Origin: Mesonia maritima
Lineage (GTDB): Bacteria; Bacteroidota; Bacteroidia; Flavobacteriales; Flavobacteriaceae
Reading direction: 5' to 3'
Length of the DNA: 64,000 nt
NCBI RefSeq assembly: GCF_042433895.1
Contig: NZ_JBHLUA010000012.1
Location: forward strand, 620,001 to 684,000
Shown here: positions 44,801 to 53,633 of the stretch, piece by piece
Numbering within the stretch: the first letter of the stretch is position 1
Layout: each line of letters begins with the position of its first letter
Translations under genes and position numbers: made by a program
Notes under the pieces: model-generated
The model's database searches: none
What the model was told of the DNA's origin: nothing
What the model saw: the letters and a program-made list of their open reading frames with translations, nothing else

Positions 44801-45283
44801 CAAATCGATACCGATTTCGAGATTTTATTCCCTGATGATTACATCAATAATATTACCGAACGCTTAAATTTATATACAAAACTCAACAATCTTTCTTCGG
44901 AAGAAGAATTGCAAAAATTTGAAGCAGAATTAACCGATAGGTTTGGCGATTTACCAACCCAAGCAATCGATTTGTTAAACAGCGTGAGAATAAAATGGAT
45001 TGCTTCAGCCATTGGATTGGAACGGGTAATTTTGAAAAAAGGAAAATTTGTAGGCTATTTTATTGCAGATCAGCAATCTAGATTTTATCAAACACAAACC
45101 TTTACTAAAGTTTTACAATACGTGCAAAGTCATCCGCAATCTTGTAAAATGAAAGAAAAACAAACCCGTAACGGTTTAAGACTTTTACTAACTTTTGATA
45201 AAATCACTTCAGTTGAAAAAGCTTTAAAAGTTTTAAAACCCTTGGATTTTCGCACGAAAGTTGAAAAAGAAATAGCTCAGTAA
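41900..45283 (+). CDS. mfd: transcription-repair coupling factor Mfd
   Basis: About 1127 residues from the ATG at 41900 (an upstream ATG at 41876 is a less likely start). Domains in order: UvrB-homology region, RNA polymerase interaction domain (LEVGDYVTHIDHGIGKFGGL), RecG-like helicase with Walker A GDVGFGKTEVAIRAAF, VDEEQKFGV, TLTATPIPRTLQFS and QMRGRVGRSNKKAFCYF, then the C-terminal TRCF domain. It removes stalled RNA polymerase and recruits UvrA to transcribed lesions. Confidence 0.98.
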   Translation: MSKTVIAQSFAQLPQQQELQNAIAQSKEDRLKIHLKGLIGSSLSFVLANAFKESDKPYLLIFNDKEEAAYYLNDLEQLIGEKNVLFYPGSYRRPYQIEETDNANVLLRAEVLNRINSRKKPAIIVTYPDALFEKVVTRKELDRSTLKIALNDQLSIDFVNEVLFEYKFKRVDFVTEPGEFSVRGGIIDVFSFSNDEPYRIEFFGDEVDSIRSFDVETQLSTDKVKKISVMPNVENKHLDEIRESFLKYIASKTVVFIKNLDLFSAQLDKLFKKAEEAFAQLSSEVKQSEPKELFCDSSLIRKQLLDFSTVELGNQAFLNPSKSIAYQAKPQPSFNKQFDLLIQNLIENNQKGYTNYIACVSEQQAKRFHDIFDDQEQEVKYQTVVFSMFQGFIDEDAKLVCYTDHQIFERYHKFHLKNGYAKKQAITLKELTNLEVGDYVTHIDHGIGKFGGLQKIDVEGKQQEAIKLIYGERDILYLSIHSLHKITKYNGKDGKAPKIYKLGSNAWKSLKKKTKARVKHIAYNLIELYAKRRLQKGFAYGPDTYLQHELEASFIYEDTPDQSTATQAVKEDMENERPMDRLVCGDVGFGKTEVAIRAAFKAVDNGKQVAVLVPTTILAFQHHQTFSERLKDFPVTIDYLNRFRTAKERRETLADLENGRVDIIIGTHQLVNKAVKFKDLGLLIVDEEQKFGVAVKDKLKTIKENVDTLTLTATPIPRTLQFSLMAARDLSTITTPPPNRYPIESHVIRFSEDSIRDAVSYEIQRGGQVFFIHNRIENIKEVAGMIQRLVPDARIGIGHGQMEGKKLEKLMLSFMNNEFDVLVSTTIIESGLDVTNANTIFINNANNFGLSDLHQMRGRVGRSNKKAFCYFITPPYSAMTDDARKRITALEQFSELGSGFNIAMKDLEIRGAGDLLGGEQSGFINEIGFDTYQKILSEAIEELKENEFKELYADQENVEEKVFVKETQIDTDFEILFPDDYINNITERLNLYTKLNNLSSEEELQKFEAELTDRFGDLPTQAIDLLNSVRIKWIASAIGLERVILKKGKFVGYFIADQQSRFYQTQTFTKVLQYVQSHPQSCKMKEKQTRNGLRLLLTFDKITSVEKALKVLKPLDFRTKVEKEIAQ

Positions 45284-45339
45284 TCTGAAAGACGTAAGTT
45301 TGGCGTTAGGATGGCGTAATTTTTTTAGTTGATTCTCCT

Positions 45340-45347
45340 TAGGTTTG
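45340..45347 (+). promoter_or_regulatory. candidate -7 box of the XRE regulator
   Basis: TAGGTTTG matches TAnnTTTG and lies 23 bp before the ATG at 45371; no good -33 TTG is visible. Confidence 0.35.
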
Positions 45348-45370
45348 TCATAGAAATTAATCCATAAAAA

Positions 45371-46015
45371 ATGCCACAATTAGAAGCTAAAAAAATTAAG
45401 CGATTAAGAAATGAAAAAGGTTATTCGCAAGAAAAATTAGCTCAAAAATCCGGTTTAGGTTTACGAACCATTCAGCGAATAGAACAAGGAAATTCTAAAG
45501 CTAGAGGAGAAACGTTGCGGTTGTTAGCTGAAGCATTAGAAGTTGAAATTAAAGATTTAATTGAAGAAAAAAATACTTCAGCAAAACCAGAAGAAATCTA
45601 TTCAGGATATTTATTGGCTTTACATTTAGCGCCAATAAGTGTTTTAATATTTCCGTTTATAAATATTTTGGTTCCTTGGATTTTATGGATCACTAAAAAA
45701 AATGAATCTAAAAAAATAGCTAAAGAAGGAAAGAAAATTTTAAATTTTCAGTTAACAATCTCTCTTCTTTTTATTTTTACTTGTTTAAGTTCTTTAATTT
45801 TCATTCTGCTGAAAATGGAAAACTGGGAAGTAGATTCTTACGGCGCTAGTGGGTTTATTAAAGGTGTGGATCCATTTGGAGTTTTCTTGTATTTATATAT
45901 TTTCGGTGCGTTTTTATATGCTTATATAATTTTCTTTGCTATTTATAATACAATTAGAATAAGTAAAAAGAAAGATGTAAATTATTTTCCTGCGATAAGT
46001 TTCTTAAAAAAATAA
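45371..46015 (+). CDS. XRE-type regulator fused to a DUF4870 membrane domain
   Basis: 214 residues. Residues ~9-65 are a helix-turn-helix (RLRNEKGYSQEKLAQKSGLG...TIQRIEQGNSKARGET). The rest is a DUF4870-type membrane domain with three to four helices (LLALHLAPISVLIFPFINIL; LNFQLTISLLFIFTCLSSLI). This makes a membrane-tethered DNA-binding protein. The last 12 bases overlap the convergent yraN gene. Its targets are unknown. Confidence 0.85.
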   Translation: MPQLEAKKIKRLRNEKGYSQEKLAQKSGLGLRTIQRIEQGNSKARGETLRLLAEALEVEIKDLIEEKNTSAKPEEIYSGYLLALHLAPISVLIFPFINILVPWILWITKKNESKKIAKEGKKILNFQLTISLLFIFTCLSSLIFILLKMENWEVDSYGASGFIKGVDPFGVFLYLYIFGAFLYAYIIFFAIYNTIRISKKKDVNYFPAISFLKK

Positions 46016-46363
46016 AAAAGCATCTTCTAGATGTTCAATACGAGTTCCGAGTTTATTTTTAATGATCGCGACAATATCAAAACGGACTTCAGCATTTAAT
46101 CCATTTTGTTGAATATAAAAATCCATTGCGGTAATAAGACGTTGAATTTGTTGAGGTTTTACAAAATCTTGTGGATTGCCAAATTCAGGCGTACTTCGGG
46201 TTTTTACTTCTACCGCGCAAATCGTGTCATCCTTTTGCGCAATAAGGTCAACTTCCGCTTTTTGATATCGAAAATTACGTTCTAAAATATTGTATCCTTT
46301 TTGCTGTAGAAAATCTACCGCTAATTGTTCTCCTTTTTTACCAAGTTCGTTGTGTTGCGCCAT
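46004..46363 (-). CDS. YraN family (UPF0102) nuclease-fold protein
   Basis: 119 residues, the usual length. The restriction-endonuclease-like core is visible as GEQLAVDFLQQKGYNILERNF, AEVDLIAQKDD and AVEVKTR (Asp, Glu-x-Lys). Activity is unproven in the family. Its 3' end overlaps that of the XRE gene by 12 bp. Confidence 0.9.
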   Translation of the reverse strand: MAQHNELGKKGEQLAVDFLQQKGYNILERNFRYQKAEVDLIAQKDDTICAVEVKTRSTPEFGNPQDFVKPQQIQRLITAMDFYIQQNGLNAEVRFDIVAIIKNKLGTRIEHLEDAFLFF

Positions 46364-46374
46364 TCAAAACAATT

Positions 46375-47274
46375 TTAATCAATATAATTTACTATTGATT
46401 CTTCTTCTGAAACTATTAATTCGATTTCTTTTCCTAAAATAATTGCTTGGTTATTTTCAATATGACCCGCCGGAAAATTAAACGCTACAGGGAAATTATA
46501 GTTAGCTACAGTTTGAGCAATTATCTCTTCCGCAGTTTTTCCGAATGGGATTTCATTATCATTCATATCGCTCATTCCGCCAATAATTAAACCGGCAAGA
46601 TTTTCTAACATTCCGTTGCGTTTTAAGTTTTGCATCATTCTATCGATATGATATAAATATTCGTCGAGATCTTCTAGAAAAAGAATTTTTCCATCAGTTT
46701 TGAGAGCGGAATTACTTCCGCAGAGGGAATAGAGAACCGATAAATTTCCACCAATAATTTTACCTTTAGCTTTTCCTAACCTATTCAATTTTGAAGCTTT
46801 AAAATTATACTGAATTTTTTCTCCAAAAAGTGCTTTTCTCAAGCTTTCTCGGCTTGCTTTAGATTTGGTATCTAAACCTAAACACATTTGCGCATGAAGT
46901 GTAGCAATCTCGAAGTTGTGAATGTGCGAATGTAAAGCCGTAACATCACTATAGCCAATAATCCATTTCGGATTTTTCTTGAATGCTGAAAAGTCTATTT
47001 TATCTAAAATGCGAACGGTTCCATAACCGCCTTTTGCGCACCAAATCGCTTTAATTTCCGGATTGTCTAACTGTTGCTGAAAATCGTCTGCACGTTCTTC
47101 ATCATTTCCGGCAAATTGATGTTCTTCTAAGCCAATGCTAGAACCAATTACCGAAATTAAATTCCAGCTTTCTAACAATTTTATTGCAGGTTGTAATTCT
47201 TCTTTTTTAACTTTTCGTGCTGTAGCTAAAATGGCTACTTTATCATTTTTTTTTAAGCTAGTTGGCTTTTTCAT
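46375..47274 (-). CDS. LD-carboxypeptidase (peptidase family S66)
   Basis: 299 residues. The Ser nucleophile is in IIGYSDVTALHSH, and the Glu and His of the triad fit FLEDLDEYLYHIDRMM and FPAGHIENNQ. Such enzymes trim the terminal D-Ala from tetrapeptides in cytosolic peptidoglycan recycling. It lies 11 bp upstream of yraN on the same strand. Confidence 0.92.
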   Translation of the reverse strand: MKKPTSLKKNDKVAILATARKVKKEELQPAIKLLESWNLISVIGSSIGLEEHQFAGNDEERADDFQQQLDNPEIKAIWCAKGGYGTVRILDKIDFSAFKKNPKWIIGYSDVTALHSHIHNFEIATLHAQMCLGLDTKSKASRESLRKALFGEKIQYNFKASKLNRLGKAKGKIIGGNLSVLYSLCGSNSALKTDGKILFLEDLDEYLYHIDRMMQNLKRNGMLENLAGLIIGGMSDMNDNEIPFGKTAEEIIAQTVANYNFPVAFNFPAGHIENNQAIILGKEIELIVSEEESIVNYID

Positions 47275-47373
47275 AGAAACTAAACTGTTTTTTTAAAAGT
47301 ACAAAAATCCCTTCACATTAAATCGCGCTAAAATCTTCCCATTTTCTTACCTTTACGCCTTAAAATTTAAGAA

Positions 47374-49434
47374 ATGAGTACACCAAAAAGATATACAATT
47401 ACCGCGGCTTTACCGTATACTAACGGTCCAATTCATATCGGGCATTTAGCAGGCGTTTACGTTCCTGCTGATATTTATACACGTTACCTAAAGAAAATGG
47501 GAAAAGACGTAGTTTTTGTTTGCGGAAGCGATGAACACGGTGTACCCATTACAATTAAAGCAAAAAAGGAAGGCGTTACGCCGCAAGATATTGTTGACAA
47601 ATACGATGGAATTATCAGAAAATCTTTTCAAGAATTCGGGATAAATTTCGATAATTATTCGCGTACTTCTTCAGAAACGCACCATAAAACGGCTTCAGCT
47701 TTTTTTAAGAAATTATATGAAGAAGGAAAGTTTATTGAAGAAGTCACCGACCAATTATATGATGAAGAAGCAAAACAATTTTTAGCCGATCGTTTTGTGG
47801 TAGGAACTTGCCCAAAATGTGGTTTTGAAGAAAGTTACGGCGACCAATGTGAAAAATGTGGAACCTCGCATAATGCCACCGATCTAATAAATCCGAAATC
47901 GGCAATTACAGGTGCAAAACCGGTGTTAAAAGAAACACGCCACTGGTTTTTACCTTTAGATGAATACGAACCTTGGTTAAAAGAATGGATTTTAAAAGAG
48001 CATAAAAAAGATTGGAAACCTAATGTTTACGGGCAATGCAAATCGTGGATAGACGATGGATTACGCCCGCGTGCGGTAACCCGCGATCTAGATTGGGGTA
48101 TTCCTGTTCCGGTTGAAGGTGGCGATGGAAAAGTACTTTACGTTTGGTTTGATGCTCCGATCGGTTATATTTCAGCAACAAAAGAATGGGCAGAACGCAA
48201 AAATACCGATTGGGAAAAATACTGGAAAGATGAAGACACCAAGTTGGTTCATTTTATCGGGAAAGACAATATCGTATTTCACTGTATTATTTTTCCGGTA
48301 ATGTTAAAAGCCGAAGGAAGTTACATTTTACCCGATAATGTTCCTGCGAACGAATTTTTAAATTTAGAAGGAAATAAATTATCAACTTCTAGAAATTGGG
48401 CGGTTTGGTTGAACGAATATTTAGAAGATTTCCCAGGTAAAGAAGACGTGTTGCGTTATGTATTAACGGCAAATGCACCGGAAACAAAAGATAATGATTT
48501 TACGTGGAAAGATTTTCAGCAAAGAAATAATAGCGAATTAGTCGCCATTTTCGGCAATTTCATCAACAGAGTTGTGGTGCTGACGAATAAATATTATGAC
48601 GGAAAAATTCCTGTTCCAGCGGATTTAAACGAAATAGATGAGCAAACTTTAGCTGAATTAAAAGCTTATCCGGCGGTAATTTCAAGCTCTATTGAAAAAT
48701 ATAGATTCCGTGAAGCCCAAGCCGAAATGATGAATGTGGCGCGTTTAGGAAATAAATATTTAGCCGATGAAGAACCGTGGAAAACCTTTAAAACTGATAA
48801 AGAGCGCACGAAAACTGTGATGTATGTCGCGCTTCAAATTGCTTCGGCTTTGGCAACCTTAAGCGAACCATTTTTGCCATTTACTTCAAAAAAATTGAGC
48901 AAAATTTTAAATTTAGGTGAGACTGTGTATTCTTGGGACGATATTTCTACTGAAAAAGCTTTACTAAAAGAAAGTCACCAAATTGGTAAAGCAGAATTAC
49001 TATTTGCGAAAGTTGAAGATGAAGAAATTCAAAAACAACTCGATAAATTAGAAGCTACTAAAAAAGCAAATAACACGGAAGCTGAAGAAGTAATTCCGCA
49101 GAAAGAATTGATTGAATTTGATGATTTTACCAAACTCGATTTACGTGTCGGAACTATTATTGAAGCTGAAAAAATGCCGAAAGCGAAAAAATTATTGATC
49201 TTAAAGGTAGATACGGGAATTGATAAAAGAACCATCGTTTCAGGTATTGCAGAACATTTTAAGCCCGAAGAAATTGTAGGTAAAAAAGTGAGCGTGGTCG
49301 CTAATTTAAAACCGATAAAATTGCGCGGAACTTTAAGCGAAGGAATGATTTTAATGACCGAAAATGCTGAAGGAAAATTAGTGTTCGTCAATCCAGATGA
49401 AAACAATGTGAAAAGTGGAACGGTGATTAGTTAA
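47374..49434 (+). CDS. metG: methionine--tRNA ligase
   Basis: 686 residues. HIGH motif in NGPIHIGHLAG (residue ~20), zinc knuckle CPKCGFEES and CEKCGTS, KMSKS replaced by KLSTS in LEGNKLSTSRNWAVW, anticodon-binding helices, and a C-terminal EMAP-like tRNA-binding domain (FDDFTKLDLRVGTIIEAEKM). It charges tRNA-Met for initiation and elongation. Confidence 0.98.
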   Translation: MSTPKRYTITAALPYTNGPIHIGHLAGVYVPADIYTRYLKKMGKDVVFVCGSDEHGVPITIKAKKEGVTPQDIVDKYDGIIRKSFQEFGINFDNYSRTSSETHHKTASAFFKKLYEEGKFIEEVTDQLYDEEAKQFLADRFVVGTCPKCGFEESYGDQCEKCGTSHNATDLINPKSAITGAKPVLKETRHWFLPLDEYEPWLKEWILKEHKKDWKPNVYGQCKSWIDDGLRPRAVTRDLDWGIPVPVEGGDGKVLYVWFDAPIGYISATKEWAERKNTDWEKYWKDEDTKLVHFIGKDNIVFHCIIFPVMLKAEGSYILPDNVPANEFLNLEGNKLSTSRNWAVWLNEYLEDFPGKEDVLRYVLTANAPETKDNDFTWKDFQQRNNSELVAIFGNFINRVVVLTNKYYDGKIPVPADLNEIDEQTLAELKAYPAVISSSIEKYRFREAQAEMMNVARLGNKYLADEEPWKTFKTDKERTKTVMYVALQIASALATLSEPFLPFTSKKLSKILNLGETVYSWDDISTEKALLKESHQIGKAELLFAKVEDEEIQKQLDKLEATKKANNTEAEEVIPQKELIEFDDFTKLDLRVGTIIEAEKMPKAKKLLILKVDTGIDKRTIVSGIAEHFKPEEIVGKKVSVVANLKPIKLRGTLSEGMILMTENAEGKLVFVNPDENNVKSGTVIS

Positions 49435-49444
49435 GAATTTTGCT

Positions 49445-50347
49445 ATGCTCAAAATCGCTTTCGACTCAAGTTACGTTTATCCGTTACCGCCCAAACATCG
49501 TTTCCCAATGGAAAAGTATGAGTTGCTTCCGCAGCAATTATTACATGAAGGAACTTGTAGTGAAGAAAATTTTTTTGAACCTGAAATTCCGAATGATAAA
49601 TATATTTTAGCCGTTCACGATGCTGAGTATTATTATGATTTCCTGAATTTAAAACTAAGTCAGAAAGAAATAAGAAGAACCGGTTTTCCACTTTCGCGCG
49701 AGTTGGTTTATCGTGAACGATTAATTGCCGGCGGAACCATTCAGGCTGCAAAATTTGCCTTAGAATATGGAATCGCGATGAATATCGCCGGCGGAACGCA
49801 TCACGCTTATTCTAATCGCGGCGAAGGTTTTTGTATGTTGAACGATCAAGCCATTGCAGCGCGTTATCTTCAGCAAAAAAAATTAGCCGAGAAAATTTTA
49901 ATTGTCGATTTAGATGTGCATCAAGGCAATGGAACGGCAGAAATTTTTTCCGATGATGATTCTGTATTTACATTCTCAATGCACGGTGAAAAAAACTTTC
50001 CATTTAAAAAGGAAAAATCAGATTTAGATATTGCTTTACCTAATGAAACGAATGATAAAGAATATCTTAAAATTTTGAAAAATATATTACCCGATTTAAT
50101 AGAAAAAGTAAAGCCTGATTTTGTTTTTTATTTAAGTGGTGTAGATGTATTGGCTACGGATAAATTAGGGAAATTGAGTTTAAGTATTGAAGGCTGCAAA
50201 AAAAGAGATCGTTTTGTTTTAGAAACCTTGAAAAATCAAAATTTACCAGTTGAATGTAGTATGGGTGGCGGTTATTCTGAAGAAATAAAACATATTGTTG
50301 AAGCACACGCAAATACATATCGGTTAGCGCAAGAAATTTATTTTTAG
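49445..50347 (+). CDS. histone deacetylase family protein
   Basis: 300 residues of the arginase/deacetylase fold. Catalytic and zinc motifs: AGGTHHAYSNRGEGFCMLND (paired His), LIVDLDVHQGNGTAEIF (Asp and His ligands) and FVFYLSGVDVLATDKLG (Asp). Bacterial members deacetylate acetyl-lysine, polyamines or acetoin-related substrates; the substrate here is unknown. It is 10 bp after metG and overlaps the convergent CBS gene by 4 bp. Confidence 0.9.
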   Translation: MLKIAFDSSYVYPLPPKHRFPMEKYELLPQQLLHEGTCSEENFFEPEIPNDKYILAVHDAEYYYDFLNLKLSQKEIRRTGFPLSRELVYRERLIAGGTIQAAKFALEYGIAMNIAGGTHHAYSNRGEGFCMLNDQAIAARYLQQKKLAEKILIVDLDVHQGNGTAEIFSDDDSVFTFSMHGEKNFPFKKEKSDLDIALPNETNDKEYLKILKNILPDLIEKVKPDFVFYLSGVDVLATDKLGKLSLSIEGCKKRDRFVLETLKNQNLPVECSMGGGYSEEIKHIVEAHANTYRLAQEIYF

Positions 50348-50808
50348 CTTTTCCAATTATAGCCTTGCAATTCTAAAGCAGCTTTTAAAATATTTTTTTG
50401 ACTGATTAGTCCAACCAATTTTCCTTGATCACAAACCGGAAACCTTCTTTTTCGTAGACTTAAAAATTTATTTGCAACATCAAATAAATGCATATCGGGA
50501 GCAACCGTTTCCACCGAAGTTGCCATATAATCTTCAACTTTCATATTCTCCATAGGTTGATTGTAATAGCGTGATTCTGAAATTTGTTTAATACAATCGC
50601 CTTCAGAAATAATTCCGATTAGTTCATTTTTATCATTGACGACCGGCCCACCAGAAATTCTGTTTTTTATCAAATTTTCCATAACTTCCAGAATAGGTTG
50701 TCCTTTTTTAAAAACAAATATATCTCGGGTCATAAAATCTTCAACTTTTATATTTTCAGACAATGTGTCTTCTGTAATTCGTTTTCCTTGGAAGCTTTTA
50801 ATACCCAT
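50344..50808 (-). CDS. CBS domain pair protein
   Basis: 154 residues with two CBS domains (EDFMTRDIFVFKKGQPILEVME...GGPVVNDKNELIGIISEGD and VEDYMATSVETVAPDMHLFDVA...RFPVCDQGKLVGLISQKN). CBS pairs bind adenosine nucleotides and regulate partners; this stand-alone version has no catalytic domain. Its stop overlaps that of the HDAC-like gene. Confidence 0.9.
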   Translation of the reverse strand: MGIKSFQGKRITEDTLSENIKVEDFMTRDIFVFKKGQPILEVMENLIKNRISGGPVVNDKNELIGIISEGDCIKQISESRYYNQPMENMKVEDYMATSVETVAPDMHLFDVANKFLSLRKRRFPVCDQGKLVGLISQKNILKAALELQGYNWKS

Positions 50809-50864
50809 AATTGAAAATTTTATAACTTATTAAATATAAGTATTTTATATTTATTTTAGAAATA

Positions 50865-50896
50865 AAAAAGCGTTCTCGATAACAAGAACGCTTTTT
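50865..50896 (-). terminator. intrinsic terminator of the ferritin-like gene pair
   Basis: A perfect 12-bp stem (AAAAAGCGTTCT at 50865-50876 with 50885-50896) and eight-base loop. On the - strand the right arm ends in a T-run, placing it 24 bp downstream of the second ferritin-like gene. Confidence 0.88.
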
Positions 50897-50920
50897 GAAT
50901 ATATAATTAGCAGTTAATTA

Positions 50921-51766
50921 TTAGGATTGAATAAACAAACTAGCAATTGTTTCTGCTTCAGATCCCGTTAAAATTTCGTCGTACGCTTGTGTAGATGCAT
51001 CAATTGAAAAAGGATCGCCGTCACCTAATGTAGATACATCAACTCCACCTTGAGTTAAGTTTTCTTCACCATTATAAACAGCTTGAGTTTGTGGTGGCAT
51101 ATTTGGCCCTCTGTTATCTCTCGTAATCCATCCTTGAAGACCTCTTAGTCTTCTAATTTCTGAAGCGTGACGTGCTTCAACGGAGTGAATTTGTAAAGCA
51201 GCAGTAAGTAATTGATCATTACCCATTAAAGCTCCAGCTTGTCCTTTATAAGCTCTTACACCTGTATCTTCAAAAGCTTGTGCTAATGCTAAAAGTTGAG
51301 CGTAAGCAGTTGCTTGACCTGCACCATTTTCGTTAAATGGATCAAAAGTACCACCTACCGTAAAATCAAATGTGGGTTCATCAACTGGAGTTTCTCCTAA
51401 ACTCATTAATGTATCTTCTAATAGTGTAACGTGAGCAGATTCGTGCATAGAAATTTGCTCATATATTGCATTTGCTTTACCTGAAGTATCTTCATCTAAT
51501 ACGTTTGAATTAAGTGCTTTTAAATAAAAGTCAGCTTCTAAATATTCTAAGGTTAATGCTAATTGTAATGCACCGACAGCATCATTAGTTTGAAACATAG
51601 TTGCAGCTTTTGCCTTATTAGACATAGAAGCTAATCCAAAAGGAATTGAAGCTAATGCTGCTTTTTTACCTAAATTACTAAATGTTCCTAAAGCGTCTCT
51701 TCTGGATGATGTCTTTTTATTCAGATTTTCTGAAGTAAATTCATCTAAAAATTTTATAATACTCAT
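50921..51766 (-). CDS. ferritin-like domain protein with Tat-like N-terminus
   Basis: 281 residues. An N-terminal SRRDALGTF twin-arginine-like motif (residues ~21-29) precedes a hydrophobic stretch (AALASIPFGLASM), suggesting folded export. The four-helix bundle has ferritin-type ligands: LTLEYLEADFYLKAL, ISMHESAHVTLLEDTL, AQAFEDTGVRAYKG and HSVEARHASEIRRLRG. It probably carries a diiron or other metal centre in the periplasm. It lies 42 bp after a paralogous gene. Confidence 0.88.
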   Translation of the reverse strand: MSIIKFLDEFTSENLNKKTSSRRDALGTFSNLGKKAALASIPFGLASMSNKAKAATMFQTNDAVGALQLALTLEYLEADFYLKALNSNVLDEDTSGKANAIYEQISMHESAHVTLLEDTLMSLGETPVDEPTFDFTVGGTFDPFNENGAGQATAYAQLLALAQAFEDTGVRAYKGQAGALMGNDQLLTAALQIHSVEARHASEIRRLRGLQGWITRDNRGPNMPPQTQAVYNGEENLTQGGVDVSTLGDGDPFSIDASTQAYDEILTGSEAETIASLFIQS

Positions 51767-51808
51767 AATGTTTTTTTTAAAGTTAAAGATTTAATTAATT
51801 GCCTAATC

Positions 51809-52540
51809 TTATGGCAATTCATTTGCAGTGAATGGAGTTTTGATAAATCCACCTGCAGCTTGAATAATTACAGATGGGTTTTCTGCGCCATCTAATCCTG
51901 TTTCAGTATCAATAATATCATCTCCCGCGAATAATTTAAAATTATCCATATCGCCACCTCTAATGCTTCGGATTGCAGCAGCATGTCTTGCTTCTACTGA
52001 AACAATTTTACCCGCAATAACTAAATATGCAGCTGTTTCAATTAATTTTCCAGCTCCATTATAAGCTTTTACACCAGTATCTTCTAAGGTTTGAGCAGTA
52101 GTTAATACAGAGTTTCTGTTATTAAAATCTACACTTGAAAAATCGAATTCTAATTCTGCAGGTAAAATAACATTAGCATCGAAATTTGCTGTCAATGCTG
52201 CTTTAAAAAATTCTCTATGATTTACTTCGTGGTTATAAAGATCTTTAAGAATAGTTTTTTCTTCCATTGAAGCTCCGGACCAATAACTGCCGTTAAGCAC
52301 ACGAGTATAAAATTCCGCTTCTAATTGCTCTAAGGCGTACGCATAATTTAAAACGCCTAAATCCCCAGCTCCTAAATCGAACGTATCTGGATCTGGAGTG
52401 GGATCTCTAAAATCGTCATCTTCACTACAACTTAAGAGAAAACCCGTACCCGCGACTGCGAGTCCACTCATTTTTAGAAATCTTCTCCGGCTATTTCCTT
52501 GAGAAACAGCTTCCTCTACTTTAATTTTTTTGTTTTTCAT
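51809..52540 (-). CDS. ferritin-like domain lipoprotein with twin-arginine signal
   Basis: 243 residues. The N-terminus SRRRFLKMSGLAVAGTGFLLSCSEDD combines a twin-arginine motif with a lipobox (LLSC, Cys ~38) in short succession, so a Tat-exported lipoprotein is predicted. The ferritin-like motifs parallel those of its neighbour: YALEQLEAEFYTRVL, NHEVNHREFFKAAL, LEDTGVKAYNGAG, VSVEARHAAAIRSIRG. It leads a two-gene unit ending at the terminator near 50865. Confidence 0.9.
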   Translation of the reverse strand: MKNKKIKVEEAVSQGNSRRRFLKMSGLAVAGTGFLLSCSEDDDFRDPTPDPDTFDLGAGDLGVLNYAYALEQLEAEFYTRVLNGSYWSGASMEEKTILKDLYNHEVNHREFFKAALTANFDANVILPAELEFDFSSVDFNNRNSVLTTAQTLEDTGVKAYNGAGKLIETAAYLVIAGKIVSVEARHAAAIRSIRGGDMDNFKLFAGDDIIDTETGLDGAENPSVIIQAAGGFIKTPFTANELP

Positions 52541-52856
52541 AATACTAAGTTTTGTTGATCTACAGGAAATCTACGCAGAGAATCTAAATATGGTTTTCGT
52601 TGAAGGGTTAAATATTTGTTATGCCATGTTAAAAAGAGTTAATAATTTAAATATTTAGCATTTTATAATTTTCATTTTAAATAAATTAACAATTGTTAAA
52701 TTATTTTTTTGAGAAATCAACATTATTGGATTTTATGTAAATCCTAATATTAGTTTACGTTTTGAAAAATAAAATGGGTATAACATAAAACTTCGAACCG
52801 AATAGAAATATTTGTAAAGAATGTTTTTATTCTACTAGAAAATTGTAGTTTTAAGT
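52541..52856. other. divergent intergenic region with a palindrome
   Basis: This 316-bp AT-rich gap separates the ferritin-like unit (-) from the omega-amidase (+). It contains a perfect 14-bp palindrome TTAACAATTGTTAA at 52686-52699, a candidate operator. No TAnnTTTG box with a good -33 partner was found for either direction, so the genes may use another sigma factor. No ORF or RNA gene seen. Confidence 0.5.
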
Positions 52857-53633
52857 ATGGAAGAATTACGTGTAAGCCTTATTCAAACAGAATTATTTTG
52901 GGAAGACGCTTCTGCTAACTTGCAGATGTTTACTCAAAAAATAGAAGAGTTAGATCAACCGACAGGTTTAATTATTCTCCCAGAAATGTTTTCTACCGGT
53001 TTTTCAATGAATGCTGAAAAGCTCGCCGAAAATACCGATGGAGAATCTTTTTCTTGGATGTGTGAAACTGCTATTTCCAAAAACATCGCCCTTACGGGAA
53101 GTTTAATAATTAAAGAGAATAGCAACTATTACAATCGCTTGTATTTTATCTTCCCCGATGGTTCTTATAAATTTTACGATAAAAAACATCTTTTTACCCT
53201 AGCGGGAGAACAACACACATATAGTTCGGGAAAAGAAAAATTAATTGTAGACTATAAAGGTTTTAAAATCTGTCCTTTAATTTGTTATGATTTACGTTTT
53301 CCAGTTTGGTCAAGAAATACTGAAGATTACGATTTGCTAATTTATGTAGCCAATTGGCCGGCCAAACGAACCTTTGCTTGGGATGCGCTTTTACGTGCGC
53401 GTTCGATTGAAAATATGAGTTACGTAATTGGTGTAAACAGAATAGGAGAAGATGGTAATGGTCACGCGTATTCTGGTCATTCGGCTGTTTATGATATGTT
53501 AGGTAAACACCAATCGACCAAAAATTATGAAGCTATTTTTTCTGAAACAATCACTTTAAGTAAAACTAATTTACAGCAAACACGAGAAAAATTTGGGTTT
53601 TTAAGAGATCGAGATGAATTTACTTTAAAATAA
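52857..53633 (+). CDS. omega-amidase / nitrilase family amidohydrolase
   Basis: 258 residues. The nitrilase triad is visible: Glu in LIILPEMFSTGF, Lys in KFYDKKHLFTLAGE and Cys in KICPLICYDLRFPVWSRN. The DLRFPVWSRN context and length match YafV/Nit2-like omega-amidases that hydrolyse 2-oxoglutaramate or 2-oxosuccinamate formed in transamination and methionine salvage. Confidence 0.93.
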   Translation: MEELRVSLIQTELFWEDASANLQMFTQKIEELDQPTGLIILPEMFSTGFSMNAEKLAENTDGESFSWMCETAISKNIALTGSLIIKENSNYYNRLYFIFPDGSYKFYDKKHLFTLAGEQHTYSSGKEKLIVDYKGFKICPLICYDLRFPVWSRNTEDYDLLIYVANWPAKRTFAWDALLRARSIENMSYVIGVNRIGEDGNGHAYSGHSAVYDMLGKHQSTKNYEAIFSETITLSKTNLQQTREKFGFLRDRDEFTLK

